From the NCBI GenBank assembly GCA_944470555.2, contig OX104127.1:112434741-112498740 (forward strand): a stretch of DNA of 64,000 nucleotides, read 5' to 3'. Source of the stretch: Heterobilharzia americana. Taxonomy: Eukaryota > Platyhelminthes > Trematoda > Strigeidida > Schistosomatidae. A program made the position numbers and the translations under genes. The first letter of the stretch is position 1. Every line of letters begins with the position of its first letter. The notes beneath the pieces were generated by a model, which saw only the letters and a list, made by a program, of their open reading frames with translations, had not been told where the DNA came from and searched no databases. This document shows, in pieces, positions 35,405 to 46,426 of this stretch.

Positions 35405-36019
35405 AGAAGGTTGTTGGGATACCAGCAACCATCCATCCTAGGAGGTGACTGAGAGGCGGACACGCAACACCTTTCCATATTGGTGATGGAGTAGGTGACG
35501 TGTGGGTCTCCGAAGCTAGTGCAACTATGCACACCTACGAGGTAAGAGAACTTTGCGTCTAGACGCAAACGTTCTCGCAGTGGTGGAAGGTGACTCAAAG
35601 CCTCCGTCTACTTTTCCCTATTGCTTCTTAATCTACCGAGGGGTGTACAGGGGGAAATTGGTACAAAGAGAACCGAAGAACGATCCAAGTAGCATCGTCA
35701 GCGGCCAATTGTATCCAATTTTCAACTCATTTTCTAGGTTCTGCAAGAAAAAAATAGGACATTAGAGTGCTAAGAAAAGAAAAGCCAAACAATTCGAAGT
35801 GGGAGGAGTACAGAAAAAATAATAATAACCAACCAACAAAAAAAGTTTTGAAATTTAAATTGTATTTTTGGTTTTTTTCTTTTTTTTTTTTGGAAAAAAC
35901 TGTTTGCAAAGTAGTGAACAAGACTTGTGAAAACTTTAGATATGAAAACGCATTGAAAGTGCGTGCCACGACAAAATAGCTGAAACTCCGAATTTACCAA
36001 GTGTGAAGTTGCGCTGGGG
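35405..36019 (-). other. 3' internal untranslated region of element 1
   Basis: This non-coding stretch lies between the pol stop and the polypurine tract. It includes a T-rich run at about 35870-35892. No env-like ORF with a signal peptide and membrane anchor is visible. Confidence 0.6.
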
Positions 36020-36737
36020 CTAATTAACGAAATCGGCGTATCGTCTGGGCCAATGTACACGCCTCCCAGCACGTGTAGAGGGTACTGGACCAGTGCTACT
36101 GGACGTGGCTCTTTTATAAGATTCAGGGTACGCGCGACTAGAAGAGTCTGTTTGGGAGTCTGACGGCAAGGGTTTTTCTAGTTGTGTCGGTGTAGAGGAA
36201 GGTGGGTCGTCCTCTATATAAGCTGCCTTCAAACGATCGACACTTATAGAATCCTGCCGTCCAGATCTGTAGATGACGAAAAACTTTTCTTTCTTACTGA
36301 GAACCTTGAAAGGTCCGTCGTATGGTGGCTGTAAGGGTTTACGTACACCATCACAACGCACAAAGACGTGAGGGCAATCTTGGAGTCTTCTTTCCAACTG
36401 CACCCGTCTACACTGTATCCGTTTGGATGGGGGTTGGAGGCGACGCATGTGTAACTTAAGAGTTTGCGCATTGCCATGGATATCGGTAGGAGTTGGGTCA
36501 CTACAATCTGAAGCCACCATTTCACCCGGCAAACTTAAGTTACTGCCGTAAACTAACTCAGCAGGTGTACATTGTATATCCATCTTGAGTGTAGAACGAA
36601 TGCTGAGAAGAACCAACGGCAGAGGCTCAGTCCATTTCATATTGTCGACTGCCATTAGTGCACCTTTAGGGTGTCGGTGGAATCGCTCCACCAAACCACT
36701 GGGAGCTGGGTGATATGCGGTAGTGCGGATGCGTTTG

Positions 36738-36813
<76 letters not shown>

Positions 36814-39183
36814 GGCATCCAAACTGTGAAACCCATCCTTCGACGAAGACCCGACTTACTGTTTCGGCAGTAATGTTAGACAATGGGATGGCTAACGGCC
36901 AGCGAGTAAACCTATCGACACATGTCAGTAGGTAACTATATCCATCGGAGGGTGGAAGTGGGCCGACAATGTCTAAATGGACATGAGCGAATCGTGAGTC
37001 CGGTTTGGCGAAAGTTCCAAGTGGTGGGATGTTGTGACGATTCACCTTGGAACGTTGGCACTGAATACATGACCGTGTCCAGTTTCGAACATCACGGTTA
37101 ATACCAGGCCAAACAAACCTAGCAGATATGAGTTTGTCAGTGGCACGGATGCCAGGATGCGAAAGATTGTGCAAAGCATCAAAAACATGCTTACGCAAGG
37201 GTAAAGGAACAACCGGTCTGGGTGTGCCTGTGGAGGTGTCGCACAATATTGACACTTCACTGTTCAGGAGCGGTAAACGCTGTATCTTCAGAGAGGATGA
37301 GTGTTGAAGTTTTTCAATCTCCTCGTCTGAATCCTGAAGTTCGGCAATCTTCCGTAAGTCGACTGCTCGAGGCAAAGTAGTGGTGCAAACGCGAGACAGT
37401 GCGTCCGCGACAGGGTTATTCGCACCAGAAATATGACGGATGTCCGACGTGAATTGCGAAATATAATCTAGGTGACGTAATTCACGCGGTGAATATCTGT
37501 CAGTAGTGGTGTGTAAGGCATACGTCAGAGGTTTATGGTCGGTAAAGATGATGAAGTCACGACCTTCCACAAAATGACGAAAATGTTTCACTGAGGCATA
37601 TATGGCGAGCAGTTCCCTGCCGAAAGTGCTGTACCGCATTTCGCAGGTGGATAACTTCCGGGAGAAGAATGCAACTGGGATCCAAGTGTGATCCGAAAGT
37701 TGTTGCAACACAGCTCCAATGGCCGTGTTAGAGGCGTCAACCGCAATGCTAAGAGGTAGGTTTACGTCTTGATGCACCAGCATCGTGGCGTCTGCTATTG
37801 CGGTTTTGATCTTGCGAAATGCTTCTAGTGCCTCAGGAGTCAAGCTGAAAGTTTTACATTTACTTTTCAGCAGGTCGGTCAGTGCAGTCAAAATGTGTGC
37901 ACATTGGGGAACGAAGCGACGATAATAGCTCACCATACCCAGAAACACACGCAGAGCTTTAAGTGACGCTGGGACTGGGAAGTCTTGGATCGCCTGTACC
38001 TTTTCAGGTAGTGGGCGAATGCCTTGCTCGTCGATAACGTGTCCCAAAAATTTTAGTGAACGAACGCCAATTGGCATTTGGCCAGGTTGACTGTCATCGA
38101 ATGCTCTGACAGTCTGGCGAAAACCTGTTTCAAGTGGTTAAAATGAGTGTCTTCGTCTGGACTAGCGATTAGTATATCGTCTAGGTAGGCATAGGCGAAA
38201 TCGAGTCCACGTAAAACATCGTGAATAAAACGTTGGAAGGTTTGTGCTGCATTGCGAAGACCAAAAGGCATACGGAGGAACTCAAAAAGACCAAACGGTG
38301 TAATGACGGCTGTCTTGGGAACATCATCAGGATGAACCGGGATCTGATGATATGCACGCGTCAAGTCAAGCTTACTGAAGATAACCGAGCCTTTTAAAGA
38401 TGCAGTCAAGTCGTGAATGTGAGGGACTGGATAACGATCTGGAATCGTTTTAGCGTTGAGCCTTCGGTAGTCACCACAAGGCCTCCAGTCCATGCCATTG
38501 TTCTTGGGTACCACATGCAAGGGTGAAGACCATGGACTGTTGGATGGTCTGATTATTCCCATTTCAAGCATGTGTTCGAACTCGGCTTTTACAGCACGCA
38601 GTTTCTCCGGGGATAATCGCCGTGGTTTCGCAAACACTGGCGGGCCAGTCGTCGTTATGTGATGAGAAACGTTCGAAGTCACACAAGGGACACAACGACT
38701 TGGCTTAAAGACATCCGGAAAGGACTGAATGATAGACGCGTAGGGACTAGAAGCGTCCGTCGTGCAGTACACGGGACTGAGGGGCGGCGTCTTTGTGACT
38801 ATACCGGAAACAGAGAGTGTTGTGGTAGAATCTATCAACTTATGCTTGCCAGCATCTACCAGCAGCTGATAGTGCTGCAAGAGATCCATACCAATAATGC
38901 CGGTGGTCACATCTGCCACTATGAAAACCCAACGAAAGGGACGACGCAATCCAAGGTTGAGATCGAGGAATCTCCGACCATAGGTTGTGATGGGCGAACC
39001 GTTGGCGGCACGAAGTTGCAGAGACATTGGCCGCAGACGCTCTTCCTTCGTAGGTGGGATGACGCTAGCTTCTGCCCCAGTGTCAACTAGGAAGCGTATC
39101 CCAGAATGTCGATCAGTGACGAAGAAGAGGCGACATGGAAGTGGCTCGCCAGCGACGTTAGTCGCCGTCACGTGCTGGCTCAC
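36020..39183 (-). pseudogene. pol of element 1 (PR-RT-RNase H-integrase), frameshifted, integrase core replaced by poly-Lys
   Basis: The first ORF (39183-38053) has protease ([14 protein letters not shown]) and most of RT ([35 protein letters not shown], active site YLDDILIAS). A one-base loss near 38062 shifts into the second ORF (38077-36020) with the RT end, RNase H (SIAVDASNTAIGAVLQQ, FTDHKPLTY), the integrase finger (HNLSHPGIRA, CIQCQRSK), first D (HLDIVGPLP), the glutamate region (GLVERFHRH) and the GPF module (PPYDGPFKVLSK). The 24 codons that should carry the second catalytic aspartate (T-T-D-R-G) are all lysine (minus 36811-36740). It overlaps gag by a GTGA. Confidence 0.92.
36740..36812. 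repeat. 73-nt A/T homopolymer inside integrase
   Basis: A pure T run on the plus strand. On the coding strand the first A completes a proline codon, and the other 72 make exactly 24 lysine codons. The reading frame and the overall domain length are preserved. Confidence 0.98.
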
Positions 39184-40020
39184 ACGTTTCCCGCCTGGTT
39201 AGCCTCGAAGGTGCAAGGTCGAGTGCACCTTTTGGCATTGGCACCATAACGTTTATGGTACCAGCACAACCTGGGTTGGGATTGTCGCGATTTGGAACGT
39301 CTGCTACCGGTACGGGAGGCAGACCTGTTGCGCGAGCGAGACGTGCGACCGTTGGAAGAACTACCAGACCGCATTTCGTTCCTGATGCTGCACAACTCTC
39401 ATACAATTTTGAGATGTGAGCTATAACATCGAAACTTGTTGGCTCACCAGCCGAGGGAGGATGTGGGTTTTGGACGAATCCGTGGCAGTAGACAGTGCAG
39501 CTGAGATACTAGTGTTGGGTTTCGTAGCATCCACAGCTCTGTCAGCCGCTTCCGCCAGCTCTATTAAGGGACACTTATGGAAGGGTGCGAGGATCCCTTG
39601 AACCGACTGTGGTAACCTCTGTAACCACAGTTGCTTGAGAAATGCTTCATCAATGTTGAAGTCAGCAATCAGCTGCTTCATCTGACGAAGCAGTTGCGTC
39701 GGCTTGCGATCACCCAGATGCACATCCCTGAAAAGTTCTTGCACTTTCTGCTGGTCAGTAAGTGCAACACGTTTGATGAGGGCGGTTTTGAGGCGATCGT
39801 AAAGATTCGGTGCTGGGTCATCTAGCACATCTGAGACGTCTTCGATCACATTTTCCGGTAAGCTGACGATGACTAAGTTGGACTTAGTTTCTTGTGATTG
39901 AATGTGTCTCAAGGCAAACTGAGCTTCCACATGGGAGAACCATGCAGATGGTCTGTGGGCCCAGAAGGTGGGAAGCTGGAGGGTTACGGCCATCTGCGCA
40001 GTCGAGTCGTTATCCGCCAT
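39180..40020 (-). pseudogene. gag of element 1, frameshifted
   Basis: The main ORF (40020-39421, 199 codons) starts MADNDSTAQMAVTLQLPTFW and has the Gag pattern AWFSHVEAQFALRHI, then YDRLKTALIKRVALTDQQ, then LWLQRLPQSVQGIL. A stop at 39421 and frame changes near 39375-39420 separate it from the basic C-terminal part (39395-39180). That part carries SRSRNRSASRTGSRRSKSR and the finger CWYHKRYGANAKRCTRPC (C-x2-H-x9-C-x3-C). Its stop codon overlaps the start of pol (GTGA at 39183-39180). Confidence 0.9.
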
Positions 40021-40179
40021 TGATCAGGGAATTAACGAGGCACGATAGTGATAATAAAAAAAATTACAATGCAAAAATAACCAATGAGGAGTGCAATAAA
40101 AAAAAACGCTAGACCGTGCCAAAAAAAAAATAGGCCAGACAAATCAACGCAAGAGAACAAAGGTACTAGACAAAGTAAG

Positions 40180-40200
40180 AAGTGATACTCGGGCTCACCA
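40180..40200 (-). promoter_or_regulatory. Primer binding site of element 1
   Basis: On the minus strand TGGTGAGCCCGAGTATCACT follows the LTR after a 4-base spacer. Its first 12 bases are identical to those of element 2. Confidence 0.7.
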
Positions 40201-40204
40201 ATTT

Positions 40205-40640
40205 TGTAGGGATGCGTGTTACAATTCCGTAACGTTTGATCAACCCTACTTAATTTGATGTGCTCTAGTACCTGCTTAACCAGTACTTTACCTAACGTGT
40301 AAGTACTGATAACAAAACACAAATCAAAAGAACTGATACGCAATGTATTTAAAGGAGCTATGTATTTAATTAAAGTAAATGTAATAATAATGAATGAGGG
40401 AAAAGTTTAATCAACTTATCTGGCTTGTAAGGCTGAACTAGGGACTCGGAGTACGTGCGTGGTAATCAGCACAATGGAGCGCAAAAATGGCGTCCAAGCC
40501 TGCTCGGATGCATGCTCGTTAAAACAAAACTTAAAACACCCTAAGCATCCGGAGGCAAGCTAGAGATTTATTTAGTTAATTTAATTTAAACTATTTATTT
40601 TAGCCCTAGTTATATTTTGGTGTCAGGAAGGTGCACTACA
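40205..40640 (-). repeat. 5' LTR of element 1
   Basis: It matches 34955-35389 over its whole length. On the minus strand it starts TGTAGTGCACC and ends CCTACA, keeping the TG..CA ends. Confidence 0.93.
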
Positions 40641-41364
40641 TATCTTTGTTTACTTTATCAGAGATTGATCTTGACAGTATCTGCAATTGTTTGGCTGGAG
40701 GACCGAGCATTGACTGGGTGGGATGACTAGCAGTCCATATATTGCTTCAGTGTCCATGTGTCCATTGGTTACCACCTGATGACTCGACTACCTTGCTTCT
40801 AGGAATCGCCTTGCAGTATTTCAGTTTGCTGTTTGTAGTTTGTATCTCCATGTGGTGCCAGTCAAAGTTGTGATTGTGTTTGTCTGCATGCATTGACGTC
40901 ACTGTTGAAATATCACGTGGTTTGATGCTGGAAAAACAACTTATGCTAACCTTGGAGCTCGTACCAAACATCCTTAGTTGAGGTGTTCGGTAAGATGATG
41001 AGAGATAGGCAGTTCAAAGCAATGAACTGCACACTTAACGCACTACTAGTATCTAGGTGATGAAGCCCGGCTGGTATTACATCAACAGTCTGCTTATAGT
41101 GCAAGTAATATATGTCGATTAGCTGAAAGGCTCTTAAGACAATCAGATTATAGACTGTATTATTTTCTAGTTTACCAACCATCGAGAGACTTTCATAGAA
41201 ATATCTTTTCTTCTTTACAAACTCAACAGTCAAAAGAACTGTTAACTTTGCTACAAGTAAACTTGATGAGCCTAATTTGTATTCACATCTAACACTACTG
41301 ATATCAGAAATATGATTATCGCTGGTGCATTAACTGACCATCATGTCATCAGGAATGGTTCACC

Positions 41365-41614
41365 TGTAGCATTTTATTTCACTGTATTGTGTTGATGTAT
41401 GTAGCAACTCATTGAACAACTTTTGTTTAGTTGTACTGAAAAAGACTTTTTGCTAGCTCGTTGACTAATACAACATCCTGATATATACTTGGCGTTAACT
41501 CCTGATATTTACACTGTCTGATGCAGGTGGATCAGCAGTGTCGGGAATTATAAATAGGCGATAGTGTATCTGGACACGTATATAAAATTTGGAGTCAGAT
41601 TTCAGAGCTCGACA
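41365..41614 (+). repeat. 5' LTR of element 2
   Basis: It begins TGTAGCATTTTA and ends GAGCTCGACA. It contains TTATAAATAGG (41548-41558), a good candidate TATA box for the element's transcript. Confidence 0.95.
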
Positions 41615-41617
41615 AAC

Positions 41618-41636
41618 TGGTGAGCCCGACGTGATT
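41618..41636 (+). promoter_or_regulatory. Primer binding site of element 2
   Basis: TGGTGAGCCCGACGTGATT starts 3 bases after the LTR. Its complement resembles the 3' end of a tRNA-Trp with CCA, differing in the acceptor stem. Confidence 0.7.
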
Positions 41637-41805
41637 AAACTCTTTTTTTTGAATACTGCAACCGGTCATTAATGACTGTATACAATACGGATATACATAT
41701 ATACTGAGAATTTCTTTGGCTGCTTTGTGGTAGGCATTGACATACTTGTTTATCGTATTTTTCCTGCTCTTGTTCTTAAATATTTTTTTTGCTGTACCAG
41801 TACTG

Positions 41806-42621
41806 ATGTCCTTAAACTCTCATAATCAAGACTTTTCGAATTTAGGGTCCGTGGGTGCCATTAATCTTCCTATGCCTTGTTTTAAGTTTAACGACCCGCA
41901 ATTGTGGTTTGTCCGTCTAGAACATTTCTTCATGGCCAATCATATAACTTCACAAAACACAAAGTTCGGATACACAAGCTCTGTTTTGCCGGAAGAAGTG
42001 GCTGAACAAGTAAGGGAGACACTACTAAAGCCCCACCCAGACACACCTTATGATGTTTTGAAGCAGGAGGTGCTGAAAGCTACTTCGTTATCTGACCAGA
42101 AGGCTGTCGATCAACTACTAAGTAGCATATGCCTCGGTGACAGAACACCTTCACAACTTAAGCGACATATGCAAAGTCTGCTGAAAGATAGGAAAGTAGA
42201 CAACCGTTTATTCTACCAGCTCTGGCTGCGGAGACTTCCTTCATGCATTCAGCAGATATTAGCTGTCGGAGATGCGGACATTGACATTGACAGGTTGGCT
42301 GACATCGCTGACCGTATGTACGAAAGGATGCCTAAACCGGTTGAAAGTATTGCTGAGCCAACGCAAAACGACCGAGTGGCCGCTTTAGAGAGGAAGATAG
42401 ACATACTTACAGGACAACTGACGGCTTTGCAGTTAAACCGACGGTCACCGAAGTTCTGTAGAAGCAGATCCCGTAGTCGTGATAGGACCACGAGTAGAAT
42501 TGCGTCTAAAAGTAGAACGTGCTGGTATCACAAGAAGTTTGGCAGTAAAGCACGTCGTTGTTTGTTACCATGCGACTTTAAAACCTTTTCATCGGGAAAC
42601 GGAAAGGCCGGCGATCAGTGA
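41806..42621 (+). CDS. gag of element 2 (intact)
   Basis: This is a Gag nucleocapsid-type protein of about 271 residues. I start it at the ATG at 41806 (MSLNSHNQDF). The frame is open 23 codons further upstream, but that stretch is a hydrophobic reading of the leader. Recognisable blocks are CFKFNDPQLWFVRLEHFF, then YDVLKQEVLKATSLSDQKAV, then LWLRRLPSCIQQIL. A basic tail (RSRSRDRTTSR) follows, with the finger CWYHKKFGSKARRCLLPC at 42520-42573 (C-x2-H-x9-C-x3-C, the CsRn1-clade CHCC pattern). It would package the element's RNA. The stop overlaps the pol frame as GTGA at 42618-42621. Confidence 0.92.
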   Translation: MSLNSHNQDFSNLGSVGAINLPMPCFKFNDPQLWFVRLEHFFMANHITSQNTKFGYTSSVLPEEVAEQVRETLLKPHPDTPYDVLKQEVLKATSLSDQKAVDQLLSSICLGDRTPSQLKRHMQSLLKDRKVDNRLFYQLWLRRLPSCIQQILAVGDADIDIDRLADIADRMYERMPKPVESIAEPTQNDRVAALERKIDILTGQLTALQLNRRSPKFCRSRSRSRDRTTSRIASKSRTCWYHKKFGSKARRCLLPCDFKTFSSGNGKAGDQ

Positions 42622-45600
42622 CGACTGCTGTCGCCGGCGTACAACAACACAGTCGTTTGTTTCGAGTGACGGATAGGAAGACTGGAGCTCAGTTTCTGGT
42701 TGACACTGGAGCGGAAGTGAGCGTGATCCCACCCACACCTTCCGAAAAACGCCATCCCAACCCAACTTTGGTACTACAAGCGGCAAATAGATCTGCTATT
42801 ACTACATATGGGACCAGAATTTTGATCCTAGACATTGGCTTTCATACACCATTCCAGTGGGAATTCGTCATAGCTGACATATCGTCGCCTATCATTGGCA
42901 TGGATTTCCTTCAACACTACGAACTATTGGTCGACTCTAGTCGCCATAGACTAGTCAGCCGTAATGGTGAATTTTCTATCACCGGTATCTCTACGGAGAC
43001 AAAAACAATAAACTTAGTCGTAGCTCCAATAAACAACACTTCCGAGTACGATATCCTTCTGCGAGAATTTCCCGAGCTCACTCAAACGGATTACACGAAG
43101 TCCTCTCCAAAACATACGGTGACGCACCATATTCTTACAAAAGGTCCTCCAGTCTCATCAAAACCTCGACGCTTAGACCCTAAAAAGCTGCAGATAGCAA
43201 AACAGGAATTTGATAAACTTCTAAAGTTGGGAGTTATACGCCCTTCCAAAGCCCATGGTCATCACCCCTGCATATGGTACCTAAAAAAGCATCAGGGGAA
43301 ATACGGCCTTGCGGTGATTATCGAGCGTTGAATAAGCGTACGGTCCCTGATAAGTATCCAATTCCTCACATACATGATTTTATGAACTCTATGACAAAAG
43401 TAAATATTTTTTCCAAGATTGACCTCGTGCGAGCTTACTATCACATTCCTGTGGAACCCAATGATGTTCCTAAGACGGCCATCACTACCCCTTCGGACTA
43501 TTCGAATTTATTCGTATGCCGTTTGGTTTGACAAATGCTGCTCAAACATTCCAAAGATTTATAGATCAGGTACTCCATGGCTTACCTTTCGTCAGTGCAT
43601 ACATAGATGACTTAATAGTAGCTAGCGCATCTGAAACAGAGCACCTGCAACATCTGAGGACGCTTTTCGAACGACTGCGTGAATATGGCATTACAATCAA
43701 TCCGCAGAAATGCGAATTTGGCAAGGAATCCCTACAGTTTTTGGGTCACATTGTTAATGCCAACGGTGTTAAACCGGTTCCGCAAGAAGTAGATGCAATT
43801 CGAGAATATCCTGTTCCAGACTCGTTTCGAAAGCTGCGAAGATTTCTGGGGTTAATAAACTTCTATCGACGTTTCATACCTAAATGTGCTGAAGTAGCCC
43901 AACCGCTGACAGATTTATTGCAAGGACGAGCCAAAGTGTTTCACATGACCCAAGCGGCCCATGATGCTTTTGACAAACTGAAGCTGGCTCTAAGTTCTGA
44001 AACTCTTCTCTCTCGTCGTGATTCAGAAGCACCACTAGCCATCATGACAGACGCTTCAAATGTTGCGGTAGGCGCAGTACTACAACAGTTTGTTCACGGT
44101 CAGTGGGAACCATTATCTTTCTTCTCGAAACGACTTAATGCTTCTCAATCGCGATACAGTACATTCGGCAGAGAGCTACTGGCGATTTACTTGGCTATCA
44201 AGCACTTCAGATATATGCTCGAAGGGTACTCATTTATAGTATTCACCGACCATAAGCCACTCACAAAAGCAATTGATGCAAAGCATGACAACTACTCGCC
44301 CCGAGAAATTCGACATTTAGAATTTATTTCACAATTCACTTCAGATATAAGGTATATCAAAGGCAGCAAAAATGAGGCAGCTGATGCTTTGTCTCGTATG
44401 TACGTAAACGTCTTAGAACGTGACCGTATTGACCTAGCAGAAATGGCAAAGTTGCAGGCCACGGATGAGGACTTGAAACATTTGAAAAACAATGTGAACA
44501 CCTCATTACGTCTTGAAGAAGTGACACTTGATGACTCTGTATCCATCACCTGTGATGTATCCAAGGGTAAACCGCGCCCGTTTGTGCCGTTATCAATGAG
44601 ACGATTAGTCTTCTCTAAGATGCATGGCATTTCACATCCTGGTATTCGAGCTACGGTGAAGTTAATTACTGACCGATACGTCTGGCCAAAGATGAATCGA
44701 GATCTTCGACAGTGGTCCAGAGCTTGTTTAGCGTGCCAGCGATCGAAAGTGCAAAGACATATTCTTTCACCTACGGGAAGATTTTCCCACCGGATGGCAG
44801 ATTTGACCATATACACGTTGACATCGTTGGACCACTACCTCCGTCAAATGGTTTTAGCTACATTTTAACATGTGTAGACCGATTCACGAGATGGCCAGTG
44901 GCAATACCTCTGCAGGATATATCTGCCGAAACAGTAGCGAGAAATATCATCCAACACTGGATTTCTAACTTTGGTGTCCCAAGTGTCATCACCACAGATA
45001 GAGGTGCGCAGTTCGAGAGTAGTCTATTTCAACAGTTAACTGAACTTCTCGGGATCAAGCGCATAAGAACCACTGCGTACCATCCTGCATCCAATGGTAT
45101 TGTCGAAAGGTTCCATCGACAACTAAAAGCAGCACTGATGGCAGTAAAGACTGATGACAAGTGGAGTGACAAATTACCACTAGTACTCCTTGGTATACGT
45201 TCGAGTGTCAAGCAGGACATTGGCTGCTGTACTGCTGAGTTAGTTTATGGAACTACTTTAAGATTGCCAGGAGAGTATTTTAACCCGGCAACAGACGTTC
45301 CACCGGACTTGACTAACTATGTACAACAACTACGGCGACACATGAGCACACTTCGACCTCAGTCCCCACGATACCGAGACAACCAAGTTTACGTACCTCA
45401 GTGCATCTCAAACTGCACTCACGTTTTCGTCCGACACGACGGCGTACGAAAACCCTTACAGCCCCCGTATGAAGGACCTTTCAAGGTAATTAGTAAATCA
45501 GACAAAGTTGTCACGGTCGAACGCTCGGGTAGACGAGAAACGGTCAGCATTGATAGAGTCAAACCAGCGTTTATGGAACCAGATGTCACGGATACCAAGT

Positions 45601-45761
45601 CTGAACCCGCAGTGAAGCAACCGGAAACTTTTACACCCACCGTCAAAACAGAAACAACGGCATCGGAATCACCCAATAATAGCGACGGTAGCAGAACCAC
45701 GAGATCCGGAAGAAGAGTCCGTTGGCCACGACGTTACTTTCAGACAATTTACATTTCATAA
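42618..45761 (+). pseudogene. pol of element 2 (PR-RT-RNase H-integrase), three frameshifts
   Basis: Four overlapping ORFs (42618-43331, 43274-43531, 43516-44868, 44712-45761) together give a complete pol: protease ([14 protein letters not shown]), RT ([30 protein letters not shown], active site AYIDDLIVAS near 43600), RNase H (AIMTDASNVAVGAVLQQ, FTDHKPLTK), integrase HHCC (HGISHPG, CLACQRSK), the DDE residues in HVDIVGPLP, TTDRGAQFES and NGIVERFHRQLK, the GPF module (PPYEGPFKVISK), and a basic end TRSGRRVRWPRRYFQ. Each break (about 43250, 43490 and 44785) is a loss of one base, two of them in T or C runs. Confidence 0.92.
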
Positions 45762-46172
45762 AACCAATTCCCTAGTAACATTATTATCGTTTTTGCTCAT
45801 TACCTTGTTGAAAACATGACCACACGATTTTGTCAGACTTTTCCGCATACACAAAACAAAAATTTTTTTTCCGGGCACCACGGACTTCCGAATCTCTTAT
45901 TTCTTAACAATGTTCCAGGTAATACGATTTTGGTTGTTAATTTTTTTATCTCCGGATATATTATTACTTTGGTAAAGTTATTTTAGTGTTTCGAATGTCA
46001 TACACTTCATTTTTATGTAAACACTCTTCCAATCAGTTTTCATCCTGATAATAGATATCCTTAACATTCCTCCTATGTTTTTAATATCTTCAAAATGAAT
46101 TTACCTTTCTCATAATATTTTATATCGAACACAGATATTCCCTCTTATATCTGTATTCTGGGGAGGGACTTA

Positions 46173-46422
46173 TGTAGCATTTTATTTCACTGTATTGTGT
46201 TGATGTATGTAACAACTCATTGAACATCTTTTGTTTAGTTGTACTGAAAAAGACTTTTTGCTCGCTCGTTGACTAATACAACATCCTGATATATACTTCG
46301 CGTTAACTCCTGATATTTACGCTGTCTGACGCAGGTGGATCAGCAGTGTCGGGAATTATAAATAGGCGATAGTGTATCTGGACACGTATATAAAATTTGG
46401 AGTCAGATTTCAGAGCTCGACA
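46173..46422 (+). repeat. 3' LTR of element 2
   Basis: It follows a polypurine tract (TGGGGAGGGACTTA, 46159-46172). It has the same length as the 5' LTR and six substitutions. Confidence 0.95.
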
Positions 46423-46426
46423 CACC

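Larger units (their letters stand above)
34951..40644 (-). mobile_element. Ty3/gypsy LTR retrotransposon, CsRn1/Boudicca-like (element 1)
   Basis: A 5.7-kb minus-strand element with 435/436-bp LTRs (about 12 substitutions and one indel apart), PBS, gag, pol and polypurine tract. TATC flanks both ends (34951-34954 and 40641-40644), a clean 4-bp target duplication. Single-base frameshifts lie in gag and pol, and part of integrase is a homopolymer. Confidence 0.95.
41361..46426 (+). mobile_element. Ty3/gypsy LTR retrotransposon, CsRn1/Boudicca-like (element 2)
   Basis: A 5.1-kb element with two 250-bp LTRs differing at six sites, an intact gag, and pol interrupted by three single-base deletions. 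CACC flanks both ends (41361-41364 and 46423-46426), a 4-bp target duplication. It lies 717 bp from element 1 in the opposite orientation. Confidence 0.95.

Noticed and set aside
35392..36019. env-like gene in element 1
   Set aside because: Only short ORFs without signal peptide or transmembrane pattern between pol and the polypurine tract.
36740..36812. Homopolymer as a poly(A) tail of a retroposed cDNA
   Set aside because: The run replaces exactly 24 codons without length change and no inserted sequence or target duplication adjoins it.
36723..36935. Plus-strand ORF with a poly-Phe run
   Set aside because: A shadow of the integrase coding strand across the T homopolymer.
41737..41805. Hydrophobic N-terminus (signal peptide) on Gag of element 2
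   Set aside because: It is an open reading of the untranslated leader before the likely start at 41806; related Gag proteins start near this point.
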